Below are positions 10,253-21,948 of a DNA stretch of 64,000 bases, piece after piece. Numbering within the stretch: position 1 is the stretch's first letter; every line of letters starts with the position of its first letter. Below the pieces are notes generated by a model. The model was not told the DNA's origin, did no database searches, and saw only the letters and a program-made list of their open reading frames with translations. The DNA is from Calliopsis andreniformis. Lineage: Eukaryota > Arthropoda > Insecta > Hymenoptera > Andrenidae. The DNA lies in the NCBI RefSeq assembly GCF_051401765.1, contig NC_135071.1, positions 4,752,961 to 4,816,960 on the forward strand, read 5' to 3'. The translations under genes were made by a program, and so were the position numbers.

Positions 10253-13200
10253 CAGGGTGTCCCAAACTAAGTGCGGGAGCCGGAAATGGGAGATTCCTGG
10301 GGTGATTTTAAACAACATTTTCCTTTGCAAAAATATCCTCCGAAGCTTTGTTAACGAGTTACTAACGAAAAACCCCGACCAATCAGAGAACACGAATAGC
10401 GAGCGCTCGGCCGACCAGCGACAGGTCACAAGCTACGCGGAGCGTCTGCTACTCACCGTGCTCGAGGTTTGTACAAGAAACTCAAGACCTTTACACGTTA
10501 TTGCCAAATTTCTCCTAAAGTATTCGATGAAAAATTATGAAAAAAATTAGGGACACGCTAACTATCGCGACACATATTGTGGAATTATTTCAGATTTTTA
10601 AATTGTTAGCCAAGTTGTAGAAAAAAAAAAGACAATGTTAGTGTTGATTTCTCATAAACTATTGGACAAAAAATTATGAAAAACATTAGAAACACCTTAG
10701 CTATCGCGATAAATATTTTTGAATTTTTTCAGATTTTTAAATTAATTATCCAAGTTGTAAAAAGTAAAAAACGAGAAGAAAGAATTTTAAAATGCCGATT
10801 TAGTAAAGTAATGCCATACTAAAAAAAAATAAAAAGCAATGTTTTCGTAGTTCCTACGGATTGTACGTTATTTTACCGTGTATCAAAACATTGAAAACTG
10901 TACAATAATATTTATTTCATAATGAAAAAACGAAAATTGGACGTATTAGTTGCTGTAATCGGTAAAAAGTACGGAAACATTGATTTTTAGTTTTTTAATT
11001 GTGACGGACCAAGGCAAAACATGTCTAAATAAATTGAGATTAATAATATGACTCTAGTAATACGAGTAATTACTATCGATAAAACTCACCCATTCGGAGA
11101 GGAATTCACCTGCTGCTTGTACACTTGCTCCATTAGGTCGTTGTGCCGATCCCGATCATGGGGGGATGATGCCCAGGTAGCGCTGATCGCAGGTATCCAA
11201 GACCACAAGAAGACACCTTGCATTTACAACACTACGCGGTCACTAACACTGATCACTTCACTAAACGAGCACTTGACCTTTTAATGACCGACAACTGATT
11301 ATTCTGAAACGTTCTGCGGCATTCCGTAAATAAAAACAAGATATTACACACTTCAGCGACGAAAGTACGATCGATACTGGCGATTTTTTCCGAAGTCTCT
11401 TTCCTCGTAGCCTGGCATTCCTCCAGCACGACTTCTCGGGGTGTAGCTTCGTCAAAATACTCGAATTTGATTTGTGAATTGACACCAACGAGGTTGGATC
11501 TTCCTCGGTTACTTTTTTTAGTGCAGGTGGTAGTCTCTTCTTCGGGTCGAAAAAGTCGCAAGCAAATTCATGGGGAAAAGCGAAGGCCGTAACAAGTGTC
11601 TCGCAGATTTGGCCGTTTATGATCACAGGTATTGCCCTGCAAGTTCGAAGGAGCCATCGGTACCCGAGACTGAAGACCGCAAGAGTCGCGTCGCGTTAAC
11701 CATGGAAGTCCTTTGGATGCATTCGGACGGATGAAATATGGAATTGCCAGTTGTTAAAACGCCAGTTGGGGAAAGCTTCTGAACGTAAAACATTTGGTCA
11801 ACAGATGTCTCGCATAGACAGACAAACTCGTCGATGAGGAGAAAATACGGCAATTGTATTCTTATTCTTTAGTTACCTCAATATCAGAGTCCTGCGACCG
11901 GCATGCATTTTATTACAGCACACACACACAGTGATCATCCGATGTTTGTTTCTTTCTTCCCCAATTTTCGTAAACCTTTTCGACCTATAGGGGAGGCTTA
12001 CCCATGTATTAAAGATTTGACAGATCTTTTACATGCACGTAAATGCATTTAGGTATATGTAAAATCAGGACCTCCTTTGTAAACCACTTAGAAATTACAT
12101 TTAATACACTGGCAATACTTTTTTTCCTTTGGAATATTTCAACGGATATCTGTTTATTTTTTCGATTTTGTTTCATAAAAATATTTTGAAAGGTAGCAGG
12201 GCAAACAATAAGAATAAATGTACGGTCACTACATGTGCAGCGTGATAAAAAGCAAGGCTTGGTCGCAAGACGCAGACATCGAAATAGTTAAAGGGATTCG
12301 AATACAATTGATGTATCTAACCCCCGATGCAGCGACGAATTAGTCTCTGCCAGATATTCGTTGACCAAATGTTTAAGGGCAAAAGAGTTTCCCCAACTCG
12401 CTTTTTAACAACGGGCAATTCCATATTTCATCCGTCCGAATGCCTCGAAAGGACTTCCATGATAAGCGCGACGCGACCCTCGCGGTCTTCGATCTCGGGT
12501 ACGGATGGCTCCTTCGAACTAGGCAAGGCAATACCTGTGATCATAAACGGCCACATCTGCGAGACACTCGTTACGGCCTCCTACGGTAATCCGATATGCC
12601 TTTGCTTTTCCCCATGAATTTGCTTGCGACTTTTTCGACTCGAAGGGGAAACTACCACCTCCACTAAAAAGAGTAACCGAGCAAGATCCAACCTTGTTGG
12701 TGTCAGCTAGCAAATCAAATTCGAGTATTTTGACGAAGCTACACCCCGAGAAATTGTGTTGGAGGGATACGAGGCCACGAGGAAAGAGACTTCGGAAAAA
12801 ATCGCCAGTATCGATCGTAATTTCGCCGCGGAACTGTGTAACATCTTGTTTTTATTTACGGAATTCCGCAGAACGTTTGAAAATAATCGGTTGGCGGTCA
12901 ATAAAAAGTCAAGTGCTCGTTTAGTGAAGTTATCAGTGTTAGTGACCACGAAGTGTTGTAATTTCAAAGTGGCTACTTGTGCTGTTGTACCTGCGATCAA
13001 CGCTACCTGGGCATAATGCCTCAGTGATCGAGATCGGCACAGTGACCCAATGGAGCAAGTGTTGAGGCAGCAGGTGAATTCCTCTCCGAATGGGTGAGTT
13101 TTACCGATAGTAATTACTCGTATTACTAGAGTCATATTATTAATCTCAATTTATTTAAACATGTTTTGTCTTGGTCCGTCATAATTAAAAAACTAAAAAT

Positions 13201-13798
13201 CAATGTTTCCGTACTTTTTACCGATTACAGCAACTAATACGTGCAATTTTCGTTTTTTCATTATGAAAGAAGTATTATTGTACAGTTTTCAATGTTTTGA
13301 TACACAGTAAAATAACGTACAATGCGTAGGAACTACGAAAACATTGCTTTTTATTTTTTTACTATGGCATTACTTTACTAAATCGGCATTTTAAAAATCT
13401 TTCTTCTCGTTTTTTATTTTTCACAACTTGGATAATTAATTTAAAAATCTGAAAGAATTCTATAATATATGTCTTAATTTTTTTCGTGGTCCTAACGTGG
13501 TCCTAATCTTTTTCATAATTTTTCATCCAATAGTTTAGGAGAAATTGAGCATTGACGTAAACATTTTGAGTTTCTTGTACAAGCCTCGAGCACGGTGAAT
13601 AGCAGACGCTCCGCGTAGCTTGTGCCCTGTCGCTGGTCGGCCGAGCGCTCGCTATTCGCGCTCTCTGATTGGTCGGGATTTTTCGTTAATAACTCCTTAA
13701 CAAGGCTTCGGAAGATATTTTTGCAAAGGAAAATGTTGTTTAGAAGCACCCCAGGAATCTCCCATTTCCGGCTCCCGCACTTAGTTTGGGACACCCTG
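10253..13798. mobile_element. Giant palindromic transposon (TA target)
   Basis: Ends CAGGGTGTCCCAAACTAAG and CTTAGTTTGGGACACCCTG, with TA at 10251-10252 and 13799-13800. The arms (about 10253-11870 and 12310-13798) are reverse complements over roughly 1.5 kb with scattered differences, leaving a spacer of about 440 bases. Near each end is a block with a CCAAT box (gaccaatcag; ctgattggtc). Frames at 11253-11626 (-) and 12694-13016 (+) are the same sequence in the two arms; their differences are spread over all codon positions, so I do not call a gene. It interrupts the right arm of the outer element. Confidence 0.85.
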
Positions 13799-14407
13799 TA
13801 TGCATGACCATTTCGTCCTTGTTGTTTTAAAGGATTAAAGAGACGACTATGCGTGAATGTGCGTGTATCGGGGTCACGGGAATGCGTAGCAAGAAAGTGG
13901 CGAAAATGTCTGTTTTTCTCTTACGTATAACGTGCTGGTGTAGAACGATGCGGAGCGCACACCAGTGGACTGCGCAGCCGGTCCATACGTGTCCATACGT
14001 GTGCATCAGCCGCACGCTAGGCTCTGTGTGAGTGGCGCCTCCACGCTCATTCCTGCGTATATGTTAACAATGTTATAGCGCCTAAACGGTGCATTTCCGG
14101 ACCATGGTTCCTTTTAGACTTTTTTTCTACTAGATACATAGAACACATTTACGCAATAAAAAACTTTAACAATTTTTTTCATTGTTATAAACAATTTTGC
14201 GGCAACTTTTTTTTCAAATGGCCACCGATCCAGACGTCTACTTTCACCCCTAGAAGCCGTAACCATTACTTTTTTTACTCCCTGTACATAAATAAAAATT
14301 TTTCAAAGTACACTTGATAAAATCAATTAGACATGTAATATTGTAAAATAAACTACTTTTGCCTGTGCACATCGTATAATATAGTGTACTGAAGAAAATC
14401 AACTTAC

Positions 14408-14542
14408 TTGTCTGTGCCAAGAGATTCCTCTAACACACTCTTCACATTATTGAGGGTGATGATACTATCCGCATATATTAACACATTTGGAGGTTTCTGG
14501 CTTTTACATAATAATTTTGTGATTACATCTTCCATGGCGGTT
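14408..14542 (-). CDS. HLCS: Holocarboxylase synthetase internal exon (start of BPL_N domain)
   Basis: A 135-base exon with acceptor TTTATTTATAG just upstream (14543-14553) and donor GTAAGT at 14402-14407. It encodes AMEDVITKLLCKSQKPPNVL, then IYADSIITLNN and VKSVLEESLGTDK. The 'PPNVLIYADS' start matches the beginning of the eukaryotic biotin ligase N-terminal domain ('PNILVYVGS'-like). It begins with one base completing a codon left by the exon at 36964-37258 and ends with two bases completed by the exon at 1-156. Both junctions are in phase. The internal Met is not needed as a start. Confidence 0.82.
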
Positions 14543-15884
14543 CTATAAATAAAAGTAATAAAAGCTATAAAATTATAGGTCAATGTTACATATCTTACAG
14601 TGAACAAACAAAAGTTTAAACCATATTGTTGAATCACATACATTTATCCCTTGCATAGTATAAAATACATTATTTAACTTCAAAGAGAAAATAATTCTGT
14701 AGTATTTGACATATTCTGTATTATATACATTTCATAATTACTGTAGTATATGAGTACATTAAATTTATTAAGTTTAAATACGTAACATAAACATGTACAC
14801 ACATTACAACTATATGTACGTAAGACGTTAATGTAAATGAAAGTTTTAAAAAGCTTCACATAGAAAATATTATTATATGTTATTACATGTGTAACGTTTC
14901 AAACCACCCAAGTAGGCAGAGCTACGTGGCTCATGTACATACGCAATTTATTACAATATTATTTGGATTTTCTGTCTAAGCTTCCTTATGACTTTTATTC
15001 TAACCTATTTCAGAGTTTTGGTGGCTGCCTTTAAGAAATAATATATCAGGAGTGGTCTAAAAATCCCTCAAGGTATCGCCTCTTGGAACTTGTTGACAGC
15101 TGGGATTCGTCCATTACAGTATACGAACAGCTAACCTCAAAAGGAGCACCAAATACCTTCTTCACCTGTTCGGAACAGTCGTTGCCTGTTACAGGAATGC
15201 TCTTATCCTTAAACGATGACAAATCAGCTACGCCCGATATACTCGTTTTCACAACCTATTGCTCAGAATCTAAGATTAGGAATTCGTGTATCTGACACGT
15301 TAGGGATGTGAGCCCTTAACCTCCAAGAGAGGTTACCTTTGTGTCGCTGAACAGTAGTCGTTGCCTACTAGAGGAACGGTCTTATTATCACCGGACGGGT
15401 AAGTTAGTTACCTCCAAGGTCTTCGTTCTAACGTTACGATTGGCAGGGAATGAATCTGTTCTGTGCCGCTTGTGCGGCTCCTTTTATACTCAAAATTCCA
15501 AGAATACGCCTAGGCAGTGTTTCAAAATTTAGGTTATTTTATTGTATTGTCCCCATTGTTGATATATAATATTATGATTTAAATTAAGTTTTATAATAAC
15601 TTATATTACAAACATGCGAAAATACAATATTAACAGACATTACAGTAACGCGTGATTTAGAATAACAATTTGTAACATTTTATAATTAATTTTAGGAAAA
15701 TAGAAGAAAAGATAGCGTCTATAAGAAGAAGGGATAAAAAGTGAAGTTACGATATAGTAGAAGTGGCAGATAAGGACAGAGAAGAACAGGAAGAAAAATG
15801 AGTCAGTAATAGAAGGAAGAAACAGATAGAATAGAACAAATGAAGATAGAAAAGAATAGATGAGAATAGAATAGAGATGGAGGC
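14543..15884. other. HLCS intron; possible interior of an LTR-type relic
   Basis: No gene. Imperfect internal repetition exists between about 15165-15230 and 15345-15400 (gaacagtcgttgcctgttacaggaatg against gaacagtagtcgttgcctac). From about 15690 to 15884 the plus strand becomes strongly purine-rich (agaaaagaatagatgag). Together with the LTR-like block that follows, this could be the 3' part of a non-coding retroelement. Confidence 0.35.
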
Positions 15885-16043
15885 TGTTGGGGTGTTACTT
15901 ATGGACCCTAAGTAAATAAATAATTAAAAATTTACCGGACTACATAGGTTGGGCCAATTCGGTTAGTTAACATATAAAAAAGGTAATTATGGGACGATGT
16001 CGTGTCCCTGTAAGTCGCGAGCTTGGGGAATTTTACCCCAACA
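15885..16043 (+). repeat. LTR-like block TGTTGGGG...CCCCAACA
   Basis: A 159-base block bounded by an 8-base inverted repeat with TG/CA ends, preceded directly by a purine-rich tract resembling a polypurine tract. This suggests the 3' LTR of an element whose other LTR is missing. No matching second copy or target duplication was found in the window. Confidence 0.4.
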
Positions 16044-16431
16044 TCCCTCCCCTCATGTCGTCCTCCAGTTTGATTCCACAAGATTCATAATAAATCCATT
16101 TCTGACAGTGCACTTAAATAATAAAATGATAAAATAATTCTACTTGAAGATACGATCAAAAGCTAACGTCATTTTTTGCAATTTGTATTGGACAGCCTAT
16201 GCACTTCTGCATTGTTACTTTATAATAAATCTTAAGGGGGCAGACTCCTTGTGTTTTGAGCTGTGTACGTGCGCTCACCCAAGCAAAGAAAGTCATACAC
16301 GTATACGCGATGAGCGAGAGAGACAAACGGTTTCGCAAATTACACTTTACGTCTCGACACTTGCATAAATGAATTTTTCGCGGGTACAGAACCTACGGGT
16401 AGACTTCACTACAGGGTGTTCTGGTCCGTTC
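16044..16431. other. Intronic spacer ahead of Copia
   Basis: No gene recognised. At 16411-16423 there is TACAGGGTGTTCTGG, the start of another CAGGGTGT-ended element; the Copia insertion falls a few bases inside it. Confidence 0.4.
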
Positions 16432-16706
16432 TGTTGGAAAAGACAGTTTTATTTTCTTATAGGCGTGAGGTCTTTCTAGGTTTTTTCATGCTTCAGGCTT
16501 CGTGGGTGTGCGTTATGGCGTAAGTGCAATGTGTAGCCACGTGCTGCGCTCGAGTTATAATTTTGTGCTAAGTTGTTTCTGTATATCTTTAACATGTATT
16601 AAATTGTATTGTTGTTAAACACTCTTAATGAGTACAAAAGGTTTTCTTTGCTACCTGTTCTTAATTGAACTCCACTGCCTTGCAAGACCGGCGGTTTCTT
16701 ACAATA
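16432..16706 (+). repeat. Copia 5' LTR
   Basis: Starts TGTTGGAAAAGACAG and ends TTACAATA. It differs from the 3' LTR (20748-21019) by about six or seven substitutions and one 3-base indel as counted by eye. The flanking 5-base duplication CGTTC lies at 16427-16431 and 21020-21024. Confidence 0.9.
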
Positions 16707-16720
16707 GGTTATGGGCCCAG
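16707..16720 (+). other. Copia primer-binding site
   Basis: GGTTATGGGCCCAG directly follows the 5' LTR. Drosophila copia carries the same kind of site after its LTR, primed by a fragment of initiator tRNA-Met. The match is recalled, not searched. Confidence 0.75.
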
Positions 16721-16778
16721 GTGCGCGTGGAAATCAATAATTTTTTTTGGTTGAGAAAGGTAGTTTTTAAAAATAAAA

Positions 16779-19700
16779 ATGGAAGAGACGGAAGTAAAAT
16801 ACCGTGTTCCGCTGTTTGATGGAACGAATTTTGGAAATTGGAAATTCAGGATGGAAATACTGTTGAACGAGCTGGAATTAACGGATTTTACAAAACGAGA
16901 CTACACGGAAATGGTCATAATTAATTTGAATGACAATGCTGAGGTACAAGCTAGCAATGAAAAACAACTAAAGGATCTTCACAAAAGGGACAGAAAGTGC
17001 TGTTCGCACATTGTACAACGGATTGCCGACAGCCATCTGGAATATGTAAAGGACAAGGCAAGTGCATTTCAAATGTGGAAAACTTTATCTGACACTTTTG
17101 AAAGGAAAAGCATAACTAACCAATTGTTAATCAAGAAGAAACTTTTGTTAACGAAGTTCAACCCAACTAAAGATACGTTAGCAAATCACTATCTTAAGTT
17201 CGACAAATTAATACTGGATCTTCGATCCACCGGTCCAACGGTGGAGGAAACAGATTGAGACAGACAATTGAGACTCTCGCAATGGAAGATTTAACGATTA
17301 GCTTCGTGAAATGTAGACTTCTTGATCAGGAAATAAAACGGTCCGACGTCAATAAGAAGAAACAGTTTGACACGGAAAAGTTTAATGCTTTTAATGTGCA
17401 TTCAAATAAAGCAAAGTATAAAAGGTATGAAACAAACAAGAAGTTTATTTCAAGCGGAGAGAAAAAGTTCGTCTATAAATGTCATAACTGTGGTGAACAA
17501 GGACATACGAGAGCTGACTGCAGGAAGAAGCAGGTTCAAAATGGGCAAAATAATCTTAAGAATACAGCAAACTCAGCTGTGCGTGTATCTAAAACGACCG
17601 AAGACGAAAATCATTCTGCATATTGTTTTACAGCACTGAACGGAAACATGACAGGTTGGCTGTTGGACTCTGGAGCGACTGAACATCTAGTGAGTGAAAA
17701 CGAATACCTGGAAAACGTCAGAAGGCTGAAAACACCAATCAAAATCAGAGCTGCAAAATCTGATGCTATCCTGCTTGCAAAAGAAACTGGTGAACTCAAT
17801 ATTCTAAGCCTAGTAAAGGGCAAAGAAATCAAGATAAAAATTGGAAACGTACTGAGAGTTCCTGGATTAACATATAATCTCTTGTCGGTACGGAAACTGG
17901 AGAAAAACGGTTACCGAATAGTTTTTGAAAATGGAAAAGGAATAATTGAGAAGAACAATGAAATCATTGCCACAGCTAAAATAAACGAGATGGAATTGTA
18001 CGATTTAAAATTCTATTCAGATTCAGCTTTGGCTCTTCTGAGTGCTGGACCTGATGTTTGGCACCAACGACTAGCACATCTAAACTACAACAGTTTGAAA
18101 ACTCTACCCAAATATGTTGAAGGAATGGAAATTTGCAAGAACGGCCAAAATCCGGAAATATGCAGAGTATGTGTCGAAGGGAAGCAAACGAAATTGCCGC
18201 ATGATCAACATCGTACTAGGGCTACACGACCTCTTCAGCTTGTTCACAGTGATATAATGGGACCGATAAGCCCAAATTCACACGATGGTAAGAAATATAT
18301 AATTTCATTCATTGATGACTATACTCATTTCACAGCCATTTATCTCATGGAAAGTAAATCAGATGCTTTCAAATATATAAAGAGGTACACAGCAATGGCC
18401 ACATCACATTTCAATTGCAAACTTAGTAGATTTCGTTGCGATAATGGTAGAGAATATTTATCCAACGATGTCAAAAATTTCTTTCAAGAAAAGGGAATAC
18501 GCTTTGAATCGATTAGGTATACACCTCAACAAAACGGTGTAGCTGAGCGTATGAACAGGAATATTTGTGAAAAGGCCAGATGCTTATTATTAAACAGTAA
18601 GTTTCAAAAGGAATTTTGGTCAGAAGCAGTGTTAACTGCAGTATATTTACTTAACAGAATGCCAACTGCTACACTAGAGGAAGAAGTACCAGCTACCTTG
18701 TGGTACAATGAAAAACCAAAATTTCACAAATTAAAAATTTTTGGTTGTCTGGCGTATCTGCACTTACCTAAGGAATTAGTTGCAGGAAAATTTGATTCCA
18801 GAATTAAAACGTGTTTCATGGTCGGATACTGTGTCAATGGATACAGACTATGGAGTCCTGAAGACAAATGTATAATTTTTGGTAAGGACGTAAAATTTGA
18901 CGAGACACGTTTTGAATTACCAAATAATGACTGGATATCAATAACTCAAACTAATGATGAGGAAGCAGATGAGGAAGTAGATGAAGTGTGTATGGACTCA
19001 TTGGAAAATTATGAATCAGCTGAAGAATTTGGGGAACATGAAGACTCTGGAAAGGAATTATCCGAAGCAGGCGGAGATGAAACGCGTAGGAGCACACGCA
19101 CAAGACAGCAGCCGGCTCGGATGGGTGACTATGTTGCATTGGCTCTCAGTGCAGAAACTTATGTGGACGATATACCAGAGGTGTACGATGATAGCCTTAA
19201 AAGAGATGACAAGGAAGAATGGCTTCGAGCAATTCAAGAAGAGGTAGATGTAATAAAAGAAAACAATACTTGGTCACAATGTGAATTGCCTCAAGGTAAA
19301 AGAGCAATTGATACCAAATGGGTTTTCAGAGTTAAACGCGATGATGCGGAAAATGTTAATAAATATAAGGCTAGACTAGTTGTAAAAGGTTGTGCTCAAA
19401 GAAAAGGCTTTGACTATGAAGAAACGTACGCTCCTGTTGCGCGTTTATCAACTCTGAGAATTCTGCTGGTGATTATTAATCGAGAAAATTTATTAACATA
19501 CCAGTTAGATGTCAAAAATGCTTTTCTGCATGGTAGTTTAGATGAAGAAATCTATGTCAAAATACCAAAGGGCTTTAAAAATGAATCTGATAAGATAGGC
19601 AGGTTAAATAAGTCACTATATAGCTTGAAACAAGCTCCTCGTACCTGGAACTTAACCTTTGACAAGTTCATTAAAGAATTAGATTTTAAGAATGCGAATG

Positions 19701-20698
19701 CAGATAAATGCTTATATGTTTTTAAGGAACAAAGTACAAAAGTATGTATACTTTTATACGTAGACGATATAATTATTGCGGGAAATGATTCTTTCAAAAT
19801 ACAAGAAATCAAAAGACTTTTATTGAATAGATTCAGGATGAAAGATCTAGGCGAATTACACTCATTCTTAGGAATTAAAATAACTAAAAGTAATAACAGA
19901 ATGAAGCTATGTCAAAGTTCGTATTTGAAAAGATTACTTATAAGATTTAACATGTCAGAATGTAAACCGATAGATACACCTATGGAAGTAAACTATAAGG
20001 ATAGTTCTGAGGGTATTAGTTTAAGTGAAAAAGTACCTTATAAGGAGCTGATAGGTTGCTTACTTTATGTAACTCAAACAACTAGATCAGATCTATGCTA
20101 TGCCGTCCATTATTACAGTCGTTATCGATCTGATCCGAAAGAATGTCATTGGAAAGGACTGAAGAGAGTACTGCGATACATAAAGGGTACTATTAACTAT
20201 AATTTAGTTTTTATTAAGACTGAAAGGGATGATGCAAATATGTTAACTGCGTATGCTGATGCAGATTGGGCAAATGGTTCAGACAGAAAGTCTACGACGG
20301 GTTATCTTTATAAACTTTTTGGCAATACTATTTGTTGGACAACTAGAAAGCAGAGTACAGTAGCATTATCTTCTACAGAGGCGGAATTCATATCATTAGC
20401 TACCTGTGTTATGGAATATTTATGGCTCAAAAATCTTTTATGTGAGTTTGAAATAAAATTAAATAAACCTTTGAGAGTTTATGAGGATAATCAGTCGTGT
20501 ATCGCTTCTCTAGTTAAATGGGAATATAAACGTTTAAAGCATGTTGATATTAAATATAACTTTGTCAAGATCTCAGTAATAATAAAGAAATAGAAGTTAA
20601 GTATATAGCGTCTGAAAATCAAACAACTGATATTTTAACGAAGGGCCTGCCCAGAAATAAGTTTGTTAATTTCAGAACAGATTTAGGTATAAGAGAAT
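16779..20698 (+). pseudogene. Copia gag-pol, two frameshifts
   Basis: The ATG at 16779 opens gag (RVPLFDGTNFGNWKFRMEIL) to 17258, where the frame breaks. The next frame (from about 17255) carries the zinc knuckle CHNCGEQGHTRADC, protease LLDSGATEH, integrase HHCC (WHQRLAHLN...CRVCVEG) and DDE parts (VHSDIMGP, RCDNGREYL, PQQNGVAERMNR), reverse transcriptase (AFLHGSLDEEIYVKIPKGF; YVDDIIIAGN) and RNase H (YADADWANGSDRKSTTGY; SSTEAEFISL). A second shift near 20570 gives an early stop at 20593; the usual end (ASENQTTDILTKGLP) continues in another frame to about 20698. Otherwise uninterrupted over 1,100 codons. Confidence 0.92.
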
Positions 20699-20747
20699 AA
20701 TTATATATTTGCGAGTTATACATGTATCTCATAAAACTGAGGCGGAG

Positions 20748-21019
20748 TGTTGGAAAAGACAGTTTTATTTTCTTATAGGCGTGAGGTCTCTCTAGGTTTT
20801 TTCATGCTTCATGCTTCGTGGGTGTGCGTTATGGCGTAAGCGCAATGTGTAGCCACGTGCTGCACTCGAGTTATAATTTTGTGCTAAGTTGTTTCTGTAT
20901 ATCTTTAACATGTATTAAATTGTATTGTTGTTAAACACTCTTAATGAGTACAAAACGTTTTCTTTGCTACCTGTTAATTGAACTCCACTGCCTTGCCAGA
21001 CCGGCGGTTTCTTACAATA
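20748..21019 (+). repeat. Copia 3' LTR
   Basis: Pairs with 16432-16706. Preceded by GAGGCGGAG, a short polypurine tract, and followed by the CGTTC duplication. Confidence 0.9.
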
Positions 21020-21497
21020 CGTTCAAACTCCAATAAACACTATACCTTGAGAAAAATGTAAAATTACAAACTGTAAGCATGAAACAGACGCTGTTGTAAA
21101 CTAGCAAGATGGCTGCCGAAGTGATATTTTTGCAAATATCTCACGATTTAATAGGTTTTTCGCTCATAGCATACCAGACCACCCTTCCTTGAATTAGCAC
21201 AGTATAGCATAATATTCGTTGTGCACCCGTTTTAACAGAAAAATAGTTCAACGATTTGCCGTTAAAAGCGTTGATGGTATATCTTAACCAATTTGGTCAT
21301 ATTACTATCAGCATCGATGAAAATACAGATCAGTCGATAAATGTAATCTAGAATTTGACAGTTGAATGACGTATTCATCAAATACACGAATACAGACGCA
21401 AGAAAGGCTTAGTTGCCAAAACGTATTGAAAGTTTAGTCACGCTGTTGCCACATATATGTATGTACATTTACAATTCTGCTCATCAGGAAAACTCGA
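21020..21497. other. Intron between Copia and hAT, no gene
   Basis: Continuation of the sequence interrupted by Copia. No recognisable coding or repeat unit beyond the target duplication. Confidence 0.4.
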
Positions 21498-21948
21498 CAG
21501 AGCTGGGGAAAATAGGTATTTGAAATAGATACAGGAAATAAATATTTCCATTTCATCAATTAGTAAAGAACATTGGAAATAAAATATTTAACTTGAAAGT
21601 AGTTCATCAGTGAAATAGTATTTCGAACGCATGCTTTAGTTGAAATCGATCGAAATACTACTTTGAAATAGTATTTAGTATTTCTTCTAAAGTATAATGG
21701 AAATGAAATATTTCATACATGAGTTATTTTCACATGTACTGAAGTTATTTTCTATTTTATATTTTCTGTTTCTGTTTTTATTTCTGCGTGGGCGTACAAA
21801 TTTTGACTGTACACACGGAAACTCCTGATTCCTGACAGAACATAGTCTATTTGCAAATCAGTTTTTGAAGTGTGTTGTTTAGAAGTGTGTTGTTTAGAAG
21901 TGTGTTGTTTGTGTGTTTTTGAAGTGAGCTTGTATAATTTGTACTAAA

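Larger units (their letters stand above)
1949..14284. mobile_element. Composite DNA transposon with long inverted arms, invaded by later elements
   Basis: The left end CAGGGTGTAAAAAAAGTAATGG (TA at 1947-1948) is mirrored by CCATTACTTTTTTTACTCCCTG ending at 14284 (TA at 14285-14286). The left arm runs about 1949-2670. The right arm is split into 10012-10250 and 13801-14284 by the insertion at 10253-13798; joining the two pieces restores the mirror of the left arm. The interior received the Gypsy element at 2950-9186. Native interior remains at 2671-2945 and 9187-10011 with no recognisable transposase. TA duplication and the CAGGG end suggest a Tc1/mariner-like mechanism, but no protein supports this. 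Confidence 0.75.
16432..21019 (+). mobile_element. Ty1/Copia LTR retrotransposon, nearly intact
   Basis: Full-length element with two LTRs, a primer site, one gag-pol region, a short polypurine tract (ending at 20747) and a CGTTC duplication. Domain order gag-protease-integrase-RT-RNase H is diagnostic of Copia. Only two frame breaks are visible, consistent with the low LTR divergence; it was probably active recently on the scale of this window. Confidence 0.92.

Noticed and set aside
11253..13016. Apparently conserved 70-100 codon protein present in both arms of the 10253-13798 palindrome
   Set aside because: Comparing the two arms by codon, substitutions are spread over all three positions with many replacements, so there is no sign of protein constraint.
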